DNA of 64,000 bases. Source: DATBLE01 sp963719325. Lineage in GTDB: Bacteria; Actinomycetota; Thermoleophilia; Gaiellales; Gaiellaceae. Shown here one piece after another: positions 41,104-48,399 of the stretch. Within the stretch, counting starts at the first letter, position 1, and the number at the start of each line of letters is the position of its first letter. The position numbers and the translations under genes were made by a program. Below the pieces are notes generated by a model, which was not told where the DNA came from, did not search any database, and saw only the letters and a list, made by a program, of their open reading frames with translations. Location: contig CAVRBW010000011.1 of assembly GCA_963719325.1 (NCBI GenBank), positions 1 through 64,000 on the forward strand, in the 5' to 3' direction.

Positions 41104-43194
41104 CTAGCTGCGGCTCGCAGTGATGTACGTCCAGCAGCAGCGGAAGGTCGGCCTGCCGCCGAAGATCGTGTTCAGCGACTCGCGCAGCAGCTCCAGTCGC
41201 GCGGCGGCCGCTTCGGGTGACGCCGCCTCGCCGTCGACCTTCGCGGAGCCGCCGACCCAGCCAAGGACTGCGTCGGCGTAGGCGGCGAGGAACTCGTACC
41301 ACTCGTCCACCCGCGCCTCGATCGTTCGCTCGGTGACGTCCTCGATCGCAAAGCCGGCTCCCCTGAGCGCGGCAAGATAATGCTCGAGCGGACGTGGTGC
41401 GAGGAAGACGCGGTCGCGCCAGTCGAGGTACGCGCGCATCCGCCCGGAGTCTTCCAGCACGTCGCGATACGCGGCCCAGCGAGGATCGGTGCGAACCAGC
41501 CCGGTCGCCACCTCGTGCACGACGTAGACGGTCTCGTCGATGATCCACTCGTTCTCGGCCGCGCGCGGGTTGCGCAGATTGCCCGAGTTGATGTGCACTC
41601 GGCCATTCGGCTTCAGCACGCGGGCCCAGGCCAGCAGCGTGTTCTCGAGATCGTCGTAGAGGTGGATCGCGTTCGTGGAGACGATCTCGTCTGCGCCGGG
41701 GAACGCGTCACCCAGCACCTCGTCGACGTACTCCAGTCGCTTCTCGTCCTTGAGGAAGCGCAGGCGGCGGAAGGCGACGCGCTCGTCGCGCCGAAATCGC
41801 TCGAGCGCGACCCGCAGGAACTTCGGCGAGCTGTCGACGACGACCATGCCGAACTGGCGATCGAACACCCGCAGGCCGAGCCGGTCGAGGAGGATCCCGG
41901 TTCCGCCCGAGTAGTCGATCAGCACGTCGCCCTCGTGCAAGTCCTCGGCGAGCTGCTCGACCGTGAGATCGAGGTTGTCGTACCAGCCGTGGTTCTCGAC
42001 GGTGTCGTAATGGAGCCCGAATGCGTCGACGGGCTGCTCCACCCAGTCTTCGCCCGGAATCCGGTCGAACCCCTCGGGCCAGGTGAACTCGTAGCCGGGC
42101 TGACCGAGGGGATCGACGACCGGGCGGCTGAATGACTCGTGCGTGGCGATGAGCGCAGCGACCTGGCGAGGAGGCAAGCGCCCCCAGCCGCAGGGGGTGG
42201 CAATGCCGAACTCGCTGGCGCAGCCGTATGCGTCCGCGATGCGGCGCGCCGTCTCCTCCTCGGGCTCTCCCGGATGAACGAGTCCGAGGTACAGCTCGGT
42301 GACGGCCTGGAGTCGTAGCTCTCGCAGCGGCGCGAGCGAGGCGGCATCGCCACCCTCGCGCGATACCGGCATGTGCACCCAGTTCAGCGGACGGTCGAGG
42401 CTCGCGGCGAGCGCGTTGGCGATCTCGACCATCCTGCTCATGTCGGCCGGAACGTGCCGTGGGGTTGCCTCGTCGTGCCCGAAGCAGAAATGGAATCCGA
42501 GCTCGACGTCGGGAGGCACCAGCCGGCTGATCCGGATGAGTCGCTCGAGAATCCCGCCCTTGACGTCCGGGAACCAGACCGGGACGTCGCCTTCGAGCAT
42601 CCCGAACTCGAAGTTCGTGTCCCACTGGAGGGCGAGCTGGTCGTGCGGGATGCCTACGAGGATCTGCTCGAGCTCGACGACCATCGCCGCCTCGTACGCG
42701 GGCTCGGCGACGGTCTGATCCTCGAGGGCGACGAACGCGCTGATCGGTGCGAGTGGCGTCGGCAGTGAGACCTGGAAGCGGCAGCCGCGCGGGAGCGCGC
42801 CGTCGCGCTTGAGCATGCTGAACGCTCGAAACGCGGAGAGCGCGGCATCGGCGTACCCGAGCTGCTCGAACTCGAGCTCGGCTCCGTCGTCGCCGTCGCG
42901 CAGACGCAGGCGAGGCAAGGCGCGATAGGAGCGAGGAGTCGGTGGCGCGACCTCGAACTGCGCTCGCGAGCTCAGGACGGGGTACTGCCAGACGATCCAG
43001 TCCGCGCGCGGGCCTGTCTCACCGTCGGGGATCCGGCGCAGGCGGTCGCCCAACTCGCCGCCGAGCGTGCGGAAGACCTCTTCGGCGTTCGCCAGCGGCA
43101 CGCTCCCGACCAGGTGCACGCCAAGCGGGACGTAGGCGGCACCCACCGGCGCTTCGCCCATCGTCGCGACGACCGTCTCGCCCGGGCGGGCCAT
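41104..43194 (-). CDS. Fusion of a MetE/UROD-like barrel and a SAM methyltransferase
   Basis: A 696-residue protein. Residues about 20-360 resemble the cobalamin-independent methionine synthase/uroporphyrinogen decarboxylase-like barrel of uncharacterised proteins (GVHLVGSVPLANAEEVF, RIPDGETGPRADWI, ELGFHFCFGHDE, ELYLGLVHPGEPEEETARRIADAYGC ... CGWGR). The usual MetE zinc set is not clearly present. Residues about 410-690 are a class I methyltransferase (motif I VLIDYSGGTGILLDRLG, then VVVDSSPKFLRVALERFR, STNAIHLYDDLENTLLAWARVLKPNGRVHINS). Start ATG 43194 or 43161. The fusion suggests methyl transfer to or from a small molecule, but the substrate is unknown. It sits between comM and a restriction-modification pair. 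Confidence 0.7.
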   Translation of the reverse strand: MARPGETVVATMGEAPVGAAYVPLGVHLVGSVPLANAEEVFRTLGGELGDRLRRIPDGETGPRADWIVWQYPVLSSRAQFEVAPPTPRSYRALPRLRLRDGDDGAELEFEQLGYADAALSAFRAFSMLKRDGALPRGCRFQVSLPTPLAPISAFVALEDQTVAEPAYEAAMVVELEQILVGIPHDQLALQWDTNFEFGMLEGDVPVWFPDVKGGILERLIRISRLVPPDVELGFHFCFGHDEATPRHVPADMSRMVEIANALAASLDRPLNWVHMPVSREGGDAASLAPLRELRLQAVTELYLGLVHPGEPEEETARRIADAYGCASEFGIATPCGWGRLPPRQVAALIATHESFSRPVVDPLGQPGYEFTWPEGFDRIPGEDWVEQPVDAFGLHYDTVENHGWYDNLDLTVEQLAEDLHEGDVLIDYSGGTGILLDRLGLRVFDRQFGMVVVDSSPKFLRVALERFRRDERVAFRRLRFLKDEKRLEYVDEVLGDAFPGADEIVSTNAIHLYDDLENTLLAWARVLKPNGRVHINSGNLRNPRAAENEWIIDETVYVVHEVATGLVRTDPRWAAYRDVLEDSGRMRAYLDWRDRVFLAPRPLEHYLAALRGAGFAIEDVTERTIEARVDEWYEFLAAYADAVLGWVGGSAKVDGEAASPEAAAARLELLRESLNTIFGGRPTFRCCWTYITASRS

Positions 43195-43245
43195 TGTGGC
43201 GAAAGGCTACTACCGAGCTAACAATGACATCGGTTTGACCGTGAC

Positions 43246-44016
43246 TTATGTGCGCCGGCGACGAGGGCGCGCCGGTGGATCTGCGAGCTTGTCCAGATTG
43301 AGGTTACCGCCCGTATCGCCAAACACGGCAAGCGCCTCGGCGCGAATACGTGCGACCTCTGAAAACGCGCGCGCCGCAATGAGACCCGAGAGCAGGACGG
43401 TTGCCTTGAGCAAGCGTGCTCTGAAGTCGCCGATGCCGCTGACGCGCTCCCAGAACTCGTCCGACGCAAGAACGATGACATTGGGGTCCTGACTGAGTGG
43501 GCGACTCTTGCTCCGGCCCGAGAGCACGGCAATGAACATCTCGACTGGCCTCTTGCTTGCGCGGATCGCTGCCGCTCCAGCACGAAGGGCGTTCACGTCT
43601 GACCGCCTTCCACCAGAACTCTTCGTGTTCGGCGCTGACTGGACGGCGTACAGCTCAATCACTCCGGAACGATCGAGTTGGAGATCGACGCCGCTTCCGG
43701 GCTTGAGGCCACGCGAGACGATCCTCGCAACCTCCTCCTGCCACGTGCCAAGATGACCCTCGATGGCCGACGTTTCCCAGTCGTCGAGGCGACGGTCAAC
43801 CCATTCATCAACGCTGGTCGCTCCGCGAGCTGTGTAGATCATGGGATTGCGCTTGGCGAGCTTGTAGGCATCGAGCCCACTGAGGTTTTGCTGTAGTGGC
43901 TCCGCGACATGCCGCTCGAACGCGACGATGATCTCGTCTGCCACTGCCGCACTGACGCCAAGCGTGGCGGCGACATTCGCCACGAGACCCGCGGGACGAT
44001 TACCCGTTGGCGACAC
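43246..44016 (-). CDS. Type II restriction endonuclease (PmeII-like), PD-(D/E)XK variant
   Basis: About 256 residues from GTG 44016, which has GAGG upstream and overlaps the methyltransferase; GTG 43983 is an alternative. The region YKLAKRNPMIYTARGATSVDEWVDRRLDDWETS leads into the putative nuclease core GSGVDLQLDR ... ELYAVQSAPNTKSSGGRRSDVNALR. Related endonucleases usually read IKSGPNT there, so Lys is replaced by Gln (VQSAPNT). Pairing with a DNA methyltransferase strongly supports the role. The recognition site is not predictable. Base composition is less GC-rich than the neighbours, suggesting transfer. Confidence 0.72.
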   Translation of the reverse strand: MSPTGNRPAGLVANVAATLGVSAAVADEIIVAFERHVAEPLQQNLSGLDAYKLAKRNPMIYTARGATSVDEWVDRRLDDWETSAIEGHLGTWQEEVARIVSRGLKPGSGVDLQLDRSGVIELYAVQSAPNTKSSGGRRSDVNALRAGAAAIRASKRPVEMFIAVLSGRSKSRPLSQDPNVIVLASDEFWERVSGIGDFRARLLKATVLLSGLIAARAFSEVARIRAEALAVFGDTGGNLNLDKLADPPARPRRRRT

Positions 44017-45130
44017 AGACGAGCACGTCCTCGAAGAACTCGCCGGCACGGCGTCCGGTCCTTCGGTTGACGTGCCGGGTCAGTCTCTGTTCGAGCGCTA
44101 GACCTGAACGTTCGAGAATCTCCGGGTAAAGACCCTTCGAGTCGTTGACGACGATCACGACTTGAGCGCCGACCGGCAGCTGCCGCTTCGCGTTGGCGAA
44201 GACGGCAATCGTGTCCTCAACGTACGCGCGGACAGCCAGCCGCGACTGGCCACGAGAAGCAGGACCGATCTCTTCCTCACGTCGATCCACGAGCTCTAGG
44301 AGTTCGTAGGCATAGCGATGCTGCTCGTGGTAGTCGATCAGGCCCGGATAGGGCGGCGACGTGATGATCCCAGTGGGATTGAGAGGAAGGCGGACTTCGC
44401 GAGAATCTTCATGAAGAACGAGAGCGTCTGAACCCCCGCGCATCGACGAGAACTCGCGAAGCCGCCGAATCGTGTCCAGGGTGTAACGCCGCAGGAATTT
44501 CGATGCCTCGTCGACCGGGCGGCAGGTGCGACGATGTTTGTGACACCAGTACGGCTCGAGTTGAGGCTCCCTCGGAAAATCAAGGTCGAAGTGCGTGGTC
44601 CGGCGAGCCGAACGCGCAGAGCGGCTTAGGATGACCCGGCCCACGTCCGCGATCGGATTGTCGAGCTTCGTAATCGCGGCGCGGTAAGCCAGCAGCTCAC
44701 CCAAAGCGCGTTCCGAATACCAGGCTCGGAGCCAGTCACTCACCTGACCATCGGGAGCTGGACAGGTTCGCCGAGCATCCTCGAGCGCTCCCTTCAGACG
44801 CAACTCCAGCGTGCCGAGCGAGTAGTGAGCCGTCTTGACGTGGGAGAGCAGGCAGTTGAACGCCGAGATATCGCAGCCAACCGAAGCTGCTCCGTAGACA
44901 TTCGCCTCGACGAGGGTCGTACCGGAGCCTACGAAGGGGTCGTAAACGCAATCCTCAGGCCTGAAGTAGCGATGCAGGAAGACGTCGACCAGCTGAGGGA
45001 TGAACTTCCCCAGATAGGGATGGAGGCTGTGGACGTGCTTTGTCCGCTCGACCTGCGGAAGCTCGTCTTCGGACCAGGAAAGCTCCAAGTCAATGTCAGC
45101 GTATAGGGCCTCTTGCGTCCTTCCCGCCAC
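44000..45130 (-). CDS. Type II DNA methyltransferase, likely N4-cytosine or N6-adenine (beta-type order)
   Basis: A 376-residue site-specific methyltransferase. SAM motif I DPFVGSGTTLVEANVYG (about 64-80), a central variable region likely holding the target recognition domain, and catalytic motif IV TSPPYPGLIDYHEQHRY (about 256-272). SPPY is more common in N4-cytosine enzymes. A basic WCHKHRRTC segment may bind DNA. It protects the host from the overlapping downstream endonuclease. Start GTG 45130. The pair interrupts the usual yraN-comM-dprA series. Confidence 0.88.
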   Translation of the reverse strand: MAGRTQEALYADIDLELSWSEDELPQVERTKHVHSLHPYLGKFIPQLVDVFLHRYFRPEDCVYDPFVGSGTTLVEANVYGAASVGCDISAFNCLLSHVKTAHYSLGTLELRLKGALEDARRTCPAPDGQVSDWLRAWYSERALGELLAYRAAITKLDNPIADVGRVILSRSARSARRTTHFDLDFPREPQLEPYWCHKHRRTCRPVDEASKFLRRYTLDTIRRLREFSSMRGGSDALVLHEDSREVRLPLNPTGIITSPPYPGLIDYHEQHRYAYELLELVDRREEEIGPASRGQSRLAVRAYVEDTIAVFANAKRQLPVGAQVVIVVNDSKGLYPEILERSGLALEQRLTRHVNRRTGRRAGEFFEDVLVCVANG

Positions 45131-45232
45131 GAGAGCCGAGTCTATGGACCGAGGCGGACCGCATTAGAGAACGTCCTGTGTCCGCGCCACCGATCCCTGA
45201 GTTCGGCGGCGCGGAACGGAGTCCTGGTCCTG

Positions 45233-46105
45233 CTAAACGATGCCGCGGGAGCGGTCGTACTCGCGCAGGCGGGCGATCCGCTCTTCGATCGGCGGATGCG
45301 TCGCGAAGAGGTTCGCGACCCCGACCGCCTTCAGCGGGTTGACGATGTACAACGACGAGGTCGCCGGGTTGACCTGCATCGGCACCGCTTGGCGCCCGCG
45401 CTCGAGCGTCTCCAGCGCCTCCGCCAGCGGCTCGCCCGTGCCGAGCATGCGGGCGGCGGTCGCGTCGGCGAGATACTCGCGCTGACGCGAGACCGCGAGC
45501 TGGAGCAGCGTCGCCGCCAGCGGAGCGATGATGATCGTCGCCAAGGCGCCGATCGCGCCGAGCGGGTTGTCGCGGTCGTCTCCGCCGAACATCGCCGCGA
45601 AGAACAAGATGTTGCCGATCGCGGAGATCGCGCCGGCGATCATCGCTGCGATCGAGGAGACGAGGATGTCGCGGTTCTTGACGTGCGCGAACTCGTGGGC
45701 GAGCACGCCGCGGATCTGGTCGCGAGGCATGTACTGGAGCAGGCCCTGCGTGACGGCGACGGCGCTGTGCTCCGGGTTCCGGCCGGTCGCGAACGCGTTC
45801 GGCTGGTCCGAAGGGATCAGGTAGACACGCGGCTTCGGCACGTCGTAGAGCTGAGCGAGCTCGCCGACGATGTGGTGGATCTCAGGCTGCTCGGACTCGG
45901 AGACCTCCTTCGCCCGCGCCGCCCGGATCGCGAACTTGTCGGACATCCAGTACGCGGCGAAGTTCATCAGCACCGAGAAGACGACGAAGAACCACAAGAC
46001 CGCTCCGCCGATCGCGGCTCCGACTCCGATGAAGAGAGCTGTCAGCCCGGCGAGCAGAAGCCATGTGCGGGCTTTGGTACTGAAGCTTGCTCTGTTGACG
46101 TTCAC
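45233..46105 (-). CDS. htpX: Membrane zinc metalloprotease HtpX
   Basis: A 290-residue M48 protease for quality control of membrane proteins. Two N-terminal TM helices (about 15-50); zinc motif VLAHEFAHVKNRD (HExxH); two further hydrophobic segments; the third ligand in SRQREYLADATAARML; and ATHPPIEERIARLRE near the C-terminus. The start is the ATG at 46105. Downstream of yraN on the same strand. An 8-bp inverted repeat TTCGGCTG/CAGCCGAA (46116-46123, 46142-46149) lies just upstream. Confidence 0.95.
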   Translation of the reverse strand: MNVNRASFSTKARTWLLLAGLTALFIGVGAAIGGAVLWFFVVFSVLMNFAAYWMSDKFAIRAARAKEVSESEQPEIHHIVGELAQLYDVPKPRVYLIPSDQPNAFATGRNPEHSAVAVTQGLLQYMPRDQIRGVLAHEFAHVKNRDILVSSIAAMIAGAISAIGNILFFAAMFGGDDRDNPLGAIGALATIIIAPLAATLLQLAVSRQREYLADATAARMLGTGEPLAEALETLERGRQAVPMQVNPATSSLYIVNPLKAVGVANLFATHPPIEERIARLREYDRSRGIV

Positions 46106-46244
46106 GGCACTCCTTTCGGCTGAACGCTAGACCACACGAACAGCCGAAGGTTTCTCCCGCCACCGATTCGGTGGCCGACGCGCCCGGGCCTTGCGACCGT
46201 TCTGACGAGCGACATCCGTTCGGGGATAGTGCCCCTCGGCAGTT

Positions 46245-46514
46245 TCAGAGTACCAGAGGGACCCGCCGTATCCGCCCCGACGTCAGGCCGACCGCCTCGA
46301 ACGAGACCTCCAGACCGTCGCAGTCGGGATGCGCCGCCAGCCAGGCTTCGGCGGCTCGACCCAGCCGCCGCAGCTTCTCCGCGCCGATCATCTCGAGCGG
46401 GTCGCCGAACCGGGCGCCTTCCTTCGCCTTCACCTCGCAGAAGACGACCCGCCGGCCGCGACGAAGCACGAGATCGAGCTCGTAGCCGCCTGCCCATGCG
46501 TTCGCGTCCAGCAC
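46245..46514 (-). CDS. yraN: YraN/UPF0102 nuclease-fold protein, start unclear
   Basis: An 89-residue protein as started at GTG 46514. Core NAWAGGYELDLVLRRGRRVVFCEVKAKEG matches the endonuclease-like (D ... ExK) core of the family, followed by AEKLRRLGRAAEAWLAAHP. The same frame remains open upstream and encodes the conserved start of the family (RAAEGKARLHYRLHGYRVL), overlapping the rnhB end, yet no ATG, GTG or TTG is found there. Either a rare start is used or an indel has removed the real one. It is last in the rplS-rnhB-yraN series. Confidence 0.75.
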   Translation of the reverse strand: MLDANAWAGGYELDLVLRRGRRVVFCEVKAKEGARFGDPLEMIGAEKLRRLGRAAEAWLAAHPDCDGLEVSFEAVGLTSGRIRRVPLVL

Positions 46515-46572
46515 GCGGTAGCCGTGCAGCCGGTAGTGGAGCCGCGCCTTGCCCTCGGCCGCGCGACCTGCG

Positions 46573-47364
46573 CTACTGGTCGACCGCTGCGAGCGCTTCG
46601 GTTTCGTCGGCGGCGAGGTAGCAAAGCGCCTGGAACGAGCGTCGGTGCAGCTCGCACGGGCCGCGCTCGCGCACGATCGCGGAATGCCCGGGAGTGATGT
46701 AGCCCACGTGCGAGACGAAGCCGTACTGCGGGAAGACGGCGTCGAGGCGCCGCATCAGACGATCGCGGGTCACCTTGGCGACGATCGACGCGGCGGCGAT
46801 GGCTGCGCTTTTCTCGTCGCCGTCGACGATCGCCGTGTGGGCAGGAGCCGACGGACCCAGCCGGAAACCGTCCACCAGACACGTCTCCGCAGGTGGGGTC
46901 AGCTCCCAGAGGACAGAGCGCAGTCCGGCGAGGTTGGAGCGGTGAAGGCCCGCCCGGTCGATCTCCCGGTGCGAGATCACTCGAACTGCGATCCGACGCG
47001 AGCAGTTCACGACGGCCCGGAACAGCTCTTCGCGGCGGCCGGCATCCAACTGTTTCGAGTCGTTCAGCAGCGCGAGCGGCCGGACGCGATGATCGCGCAA
47101 CTCCGCGTAGTCGAGCAGAACGCCGGCGACGACGAGCGGGCCGGCCAGCGATCCTCGTCCGGCTTCGTCGGCGCCGGCGACGAACCTGGCGCCGAGCCGG
47201 CGGTCGAAGCTAAGAAGCCTCTTCCCCGTCCGGCGGAGCTTCTGCTGCGGTCTCGGCTTCAGGCCCGACGGCAGCTTCGGGCTCGGCTTCGGCGACCTCG
47301 GCGACCGGCTCTTCGAGCTCGGCCTCGGCCTGCTCGGCCTCTTCGACGACAGCCTGTCCGCCAT
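46573..47364 (-). CDS. rnhB: Ribonuclease HII with basic N-terminal extension
   Basis: A 263-residue RNase HII removing ribonucleotides from DNA. The catalytic domain starts near residue 60: VAGADEAGRGSLAGPLVVAGVLL, LLNDSKQL, VDGDEKSAAIAAASIVAKVTRD, YGFVSHVGYITPGHSAI. The only canonical start in frame is ATG 47364, inside rplS. It adds about 50 residues rich in Lys, Arg, Ser and Pro, read in a different frame from the acidic tail of L19. The overlap is 155 bases. Confidence 0.88.
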   Translation of the reverse strand: MADRLSSKRPSRPRPSSKSRSPRSPKPSPKLPSGLKPRPQQKLRRTGKRLLSFDRRLGARFVAGADEAGRGSLAGPLVVAGVLLDYAELRDHRVRPLALLNDSKQLDAGRREELFRAVVNCSRRIAVRVISHREIDRAGLHRSNLAGLRSVLWELTPPAETCLVDGFRLGPSAPAHTAIVDGDEKSAAIAAASIVAKVTRDRLMRRLDAVFPQYGFVSHVGYITPGHSAIVRERGPCELHRRSFQALCYLAADETEALAAVDQ

Positions 47365-47731
47365 CGAGCGAGGATAGCTTGTCCCTCCGCTGAACAGCCC
47401 GGACGCGCGCCTTCTTCCCCACTTTCTCGCGCAAGTAGTAGAGCTTGGCTCGGTTCACGTCGCCGATCTGCATCACCTCGATCTTCTCGATCTTGGGCGA
47501 ATGCAGCGGGAAGGTGCGCTCGACGCCGACCCCGAACGACTGCTTGCGGACGGTGAACGTCTCACGGACGCCGGGACCCTGGCGCTTGATCACGATGCCC
47601 TCGAACACCTGGATCCGCCTCCGCTGGCCCTCGATCACCTGGAAATGCACGCGAACGGTGTCCCCTGCCTTGAAGCGGGGCCGGTCTTTGCGCAGCTGCC
47701 GCTGCTCGAGGAGCTCGATCGTCTTGCTCAT
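47210..47731 (-). CDS. rplS: Ribosomal protein L19 with acidic C-terminal extension
   Basis: A 173-residue protein. The first 115 or so residues are normal bL19 (TIELLEQRQLRKDRPRFKAGDTVRVHFQVIEGQRRRIQVFEGIVIKRQG ... RAKLYYLREKVGKKARVR). About 55 extra residues follow, almost entirely Glu, Ala, Pro and Val (EEAEQAEAELEEPVAEVAEAE). The extension overlaps the basic N-terminal extension of RNase HII in another frame. The start is the ATG at 47731. lepB usually lies after rplS; here it lies upstream with a VOC gene and two repeats between. Confidence 0.95.
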   Translation of the reverse strand: MSKTIELLEQRQLRKDRPRFKAGDTVRVHFQVIEGQRRRIQVFEGIVIKRQGPGVRETFTVRKQSFGVGVERTFPLHSPKIEKIEVMQIGDVNRAKLYYLREKVGKKARVRAVQRRDKLSSLDGGQAVVEEAEQAEAELEEPVAEVAEAEPEAAVGPEAETAAEAPPDGEEAS

Positions 47732-47776
47732 AGGAAGACGGCCCGGCGGGCCGACGCGGAATGGTAGCTGATGTGG

Positions 47777-47880
47777 CGTGGGGGAACCACAGGTTCCCCC
47801 ACGGGCCCCCTCCTTGGGCGCGCGTGCCGAAATCGCTCGTGCGCTCCGGCGAGAGCGTGGTCTCGCCTCCGCGCGCAAGG
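47777..47880 (-). repeat. Dispersed palindromic repeat, copy B
   Basis: CGTGGGGGAACC (47777-47788) and GGTTCCCCCACG (47792-47803) form a 12-bp stem with loop ACA. The flank GGGCCCCCTCCTTGGGCGCG and onward to about 47880 is homologous to the flank of copy C at 58.4 kb (same GTGCGCTCCGGCGAGAGCG segment). The orientation is opposite to copies A, D, E and F. Confidence 0.8.
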
Positions 47881-47893
47881 GCCCACTCTCAAT

Positions 47894-47933
47894 GGGGCGA
47901 GTACGAGATCAGCGGGGCGCGTACGAGATCAGC
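47894..47933. repeat. 20-bp tandem duplication at the end of the VOC gene
   Basis: Two adjacent 20-bp units (47894-47913 and 47914-47933) share 19 of 20 bases (GGGGCG[A/C]GTACGAGATCAGC). The stop codon lies in the first unit and the second encodes the last residues. The unit borders the flank of repeat copy B. Confidence 0.75.
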
Positions 47934-48301
47934 TCGAGCAGGCTCCCGTCCGGGTCGCGGAAGTACACGCTCTCGCCGGTCCCGCCGGCACCGTTCCGCT
48001 CCACCGGACCCAGCTCGATCTCGACACCGTGGCTTCGAAGATGCTCCGCCGCGCCCTCGATCGGCCCGTCCCAGGCGAAGCAGAGGTCGCTGTTCCCCGG
48101 TCGCACGCGATCCGCCGCAACCGGGAAGGGCTCGCTCCCGGGCCCGTGGACGTTCAGCTGCTGAGCCCCGAGGCGGTACGCCCACCGCCCCTTGTCGAGC
48201 TCGACGAGCTCTGCCCCGAGCACGTCGGCATAGAAGCGGTTGGAGCGCTCCCAGTCGGAGACGGCGATCACGCAGTGGTCGAAGCGGAGGCTGAGGCTCA
48301 T
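47909..48301 (-). CDS. VOC-superfamily (glyoxalase-like) protein between two repeats
   Basis: A 130-residue VOC protein from ATG 48301: SLRFDHCVIAVSDWERSNRFYADVLGAELVEL ... LNVHGPG ... SDLCFAWDGPIEGAAEHLRSHGVEIELGPVERNGAGGTGESVYFRDPDGSLLELISY. His in DHCVIAV, HGPG and Glu in LLELISY are likely metal ligands, typical of the fosfomycin-resistance/glyoxalase group. The substrate is unknown. It sits between lepB and rplS, where no such gene is expected, with palindromic repeats D and B on its two sides in opposite orientation. Confidence 0.88.
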   Translation of the reverse strand: MSLSLRFDHCVIAVSDWERSNRFYADVLGAELVELDKGRWAYRLGAQQLNVHGPGSEPFPVAADRVRPGNSDLCFAWDGPIEGAAEHLRSHGVEIELGPVERNGAGGTGESVYFRDPDGSLLELISYAPR

Positions 48302-48338
48302 GGCTCGGTATGGTTGCACGAGCACACTGCCGCCCGCC

Positions 48339-48399
48339 GTCAGCAGGCGATGCGAGCGAGCGAAGGAGAGGCCGGCGGGGGAACCCTGGGTTCCCCCGC
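48339..48399 (+). repeat. Dispersed palindromic repeat, copy D
   Basis: GCGGGGGAACC (48375-48385) and GGTTCCCCCGC (48389-48399) form an 11-bp stem with loop CTG. The left arm GTCAGCAGGCGATGCGAGCGA (starting 48339) matches the left arm of copy E. It abuts the lepB stop codon. Confidence 0.78.

Noticed and set aside
46116..46149. TTCGGCTG/CAGCCGAA inverted repeat before htpX as a heat-shock element
   Set aside because: It does not match CIRCE or HAIR in length or sequence; 8 bp with an 18-base spacer is not rare at this GC content.
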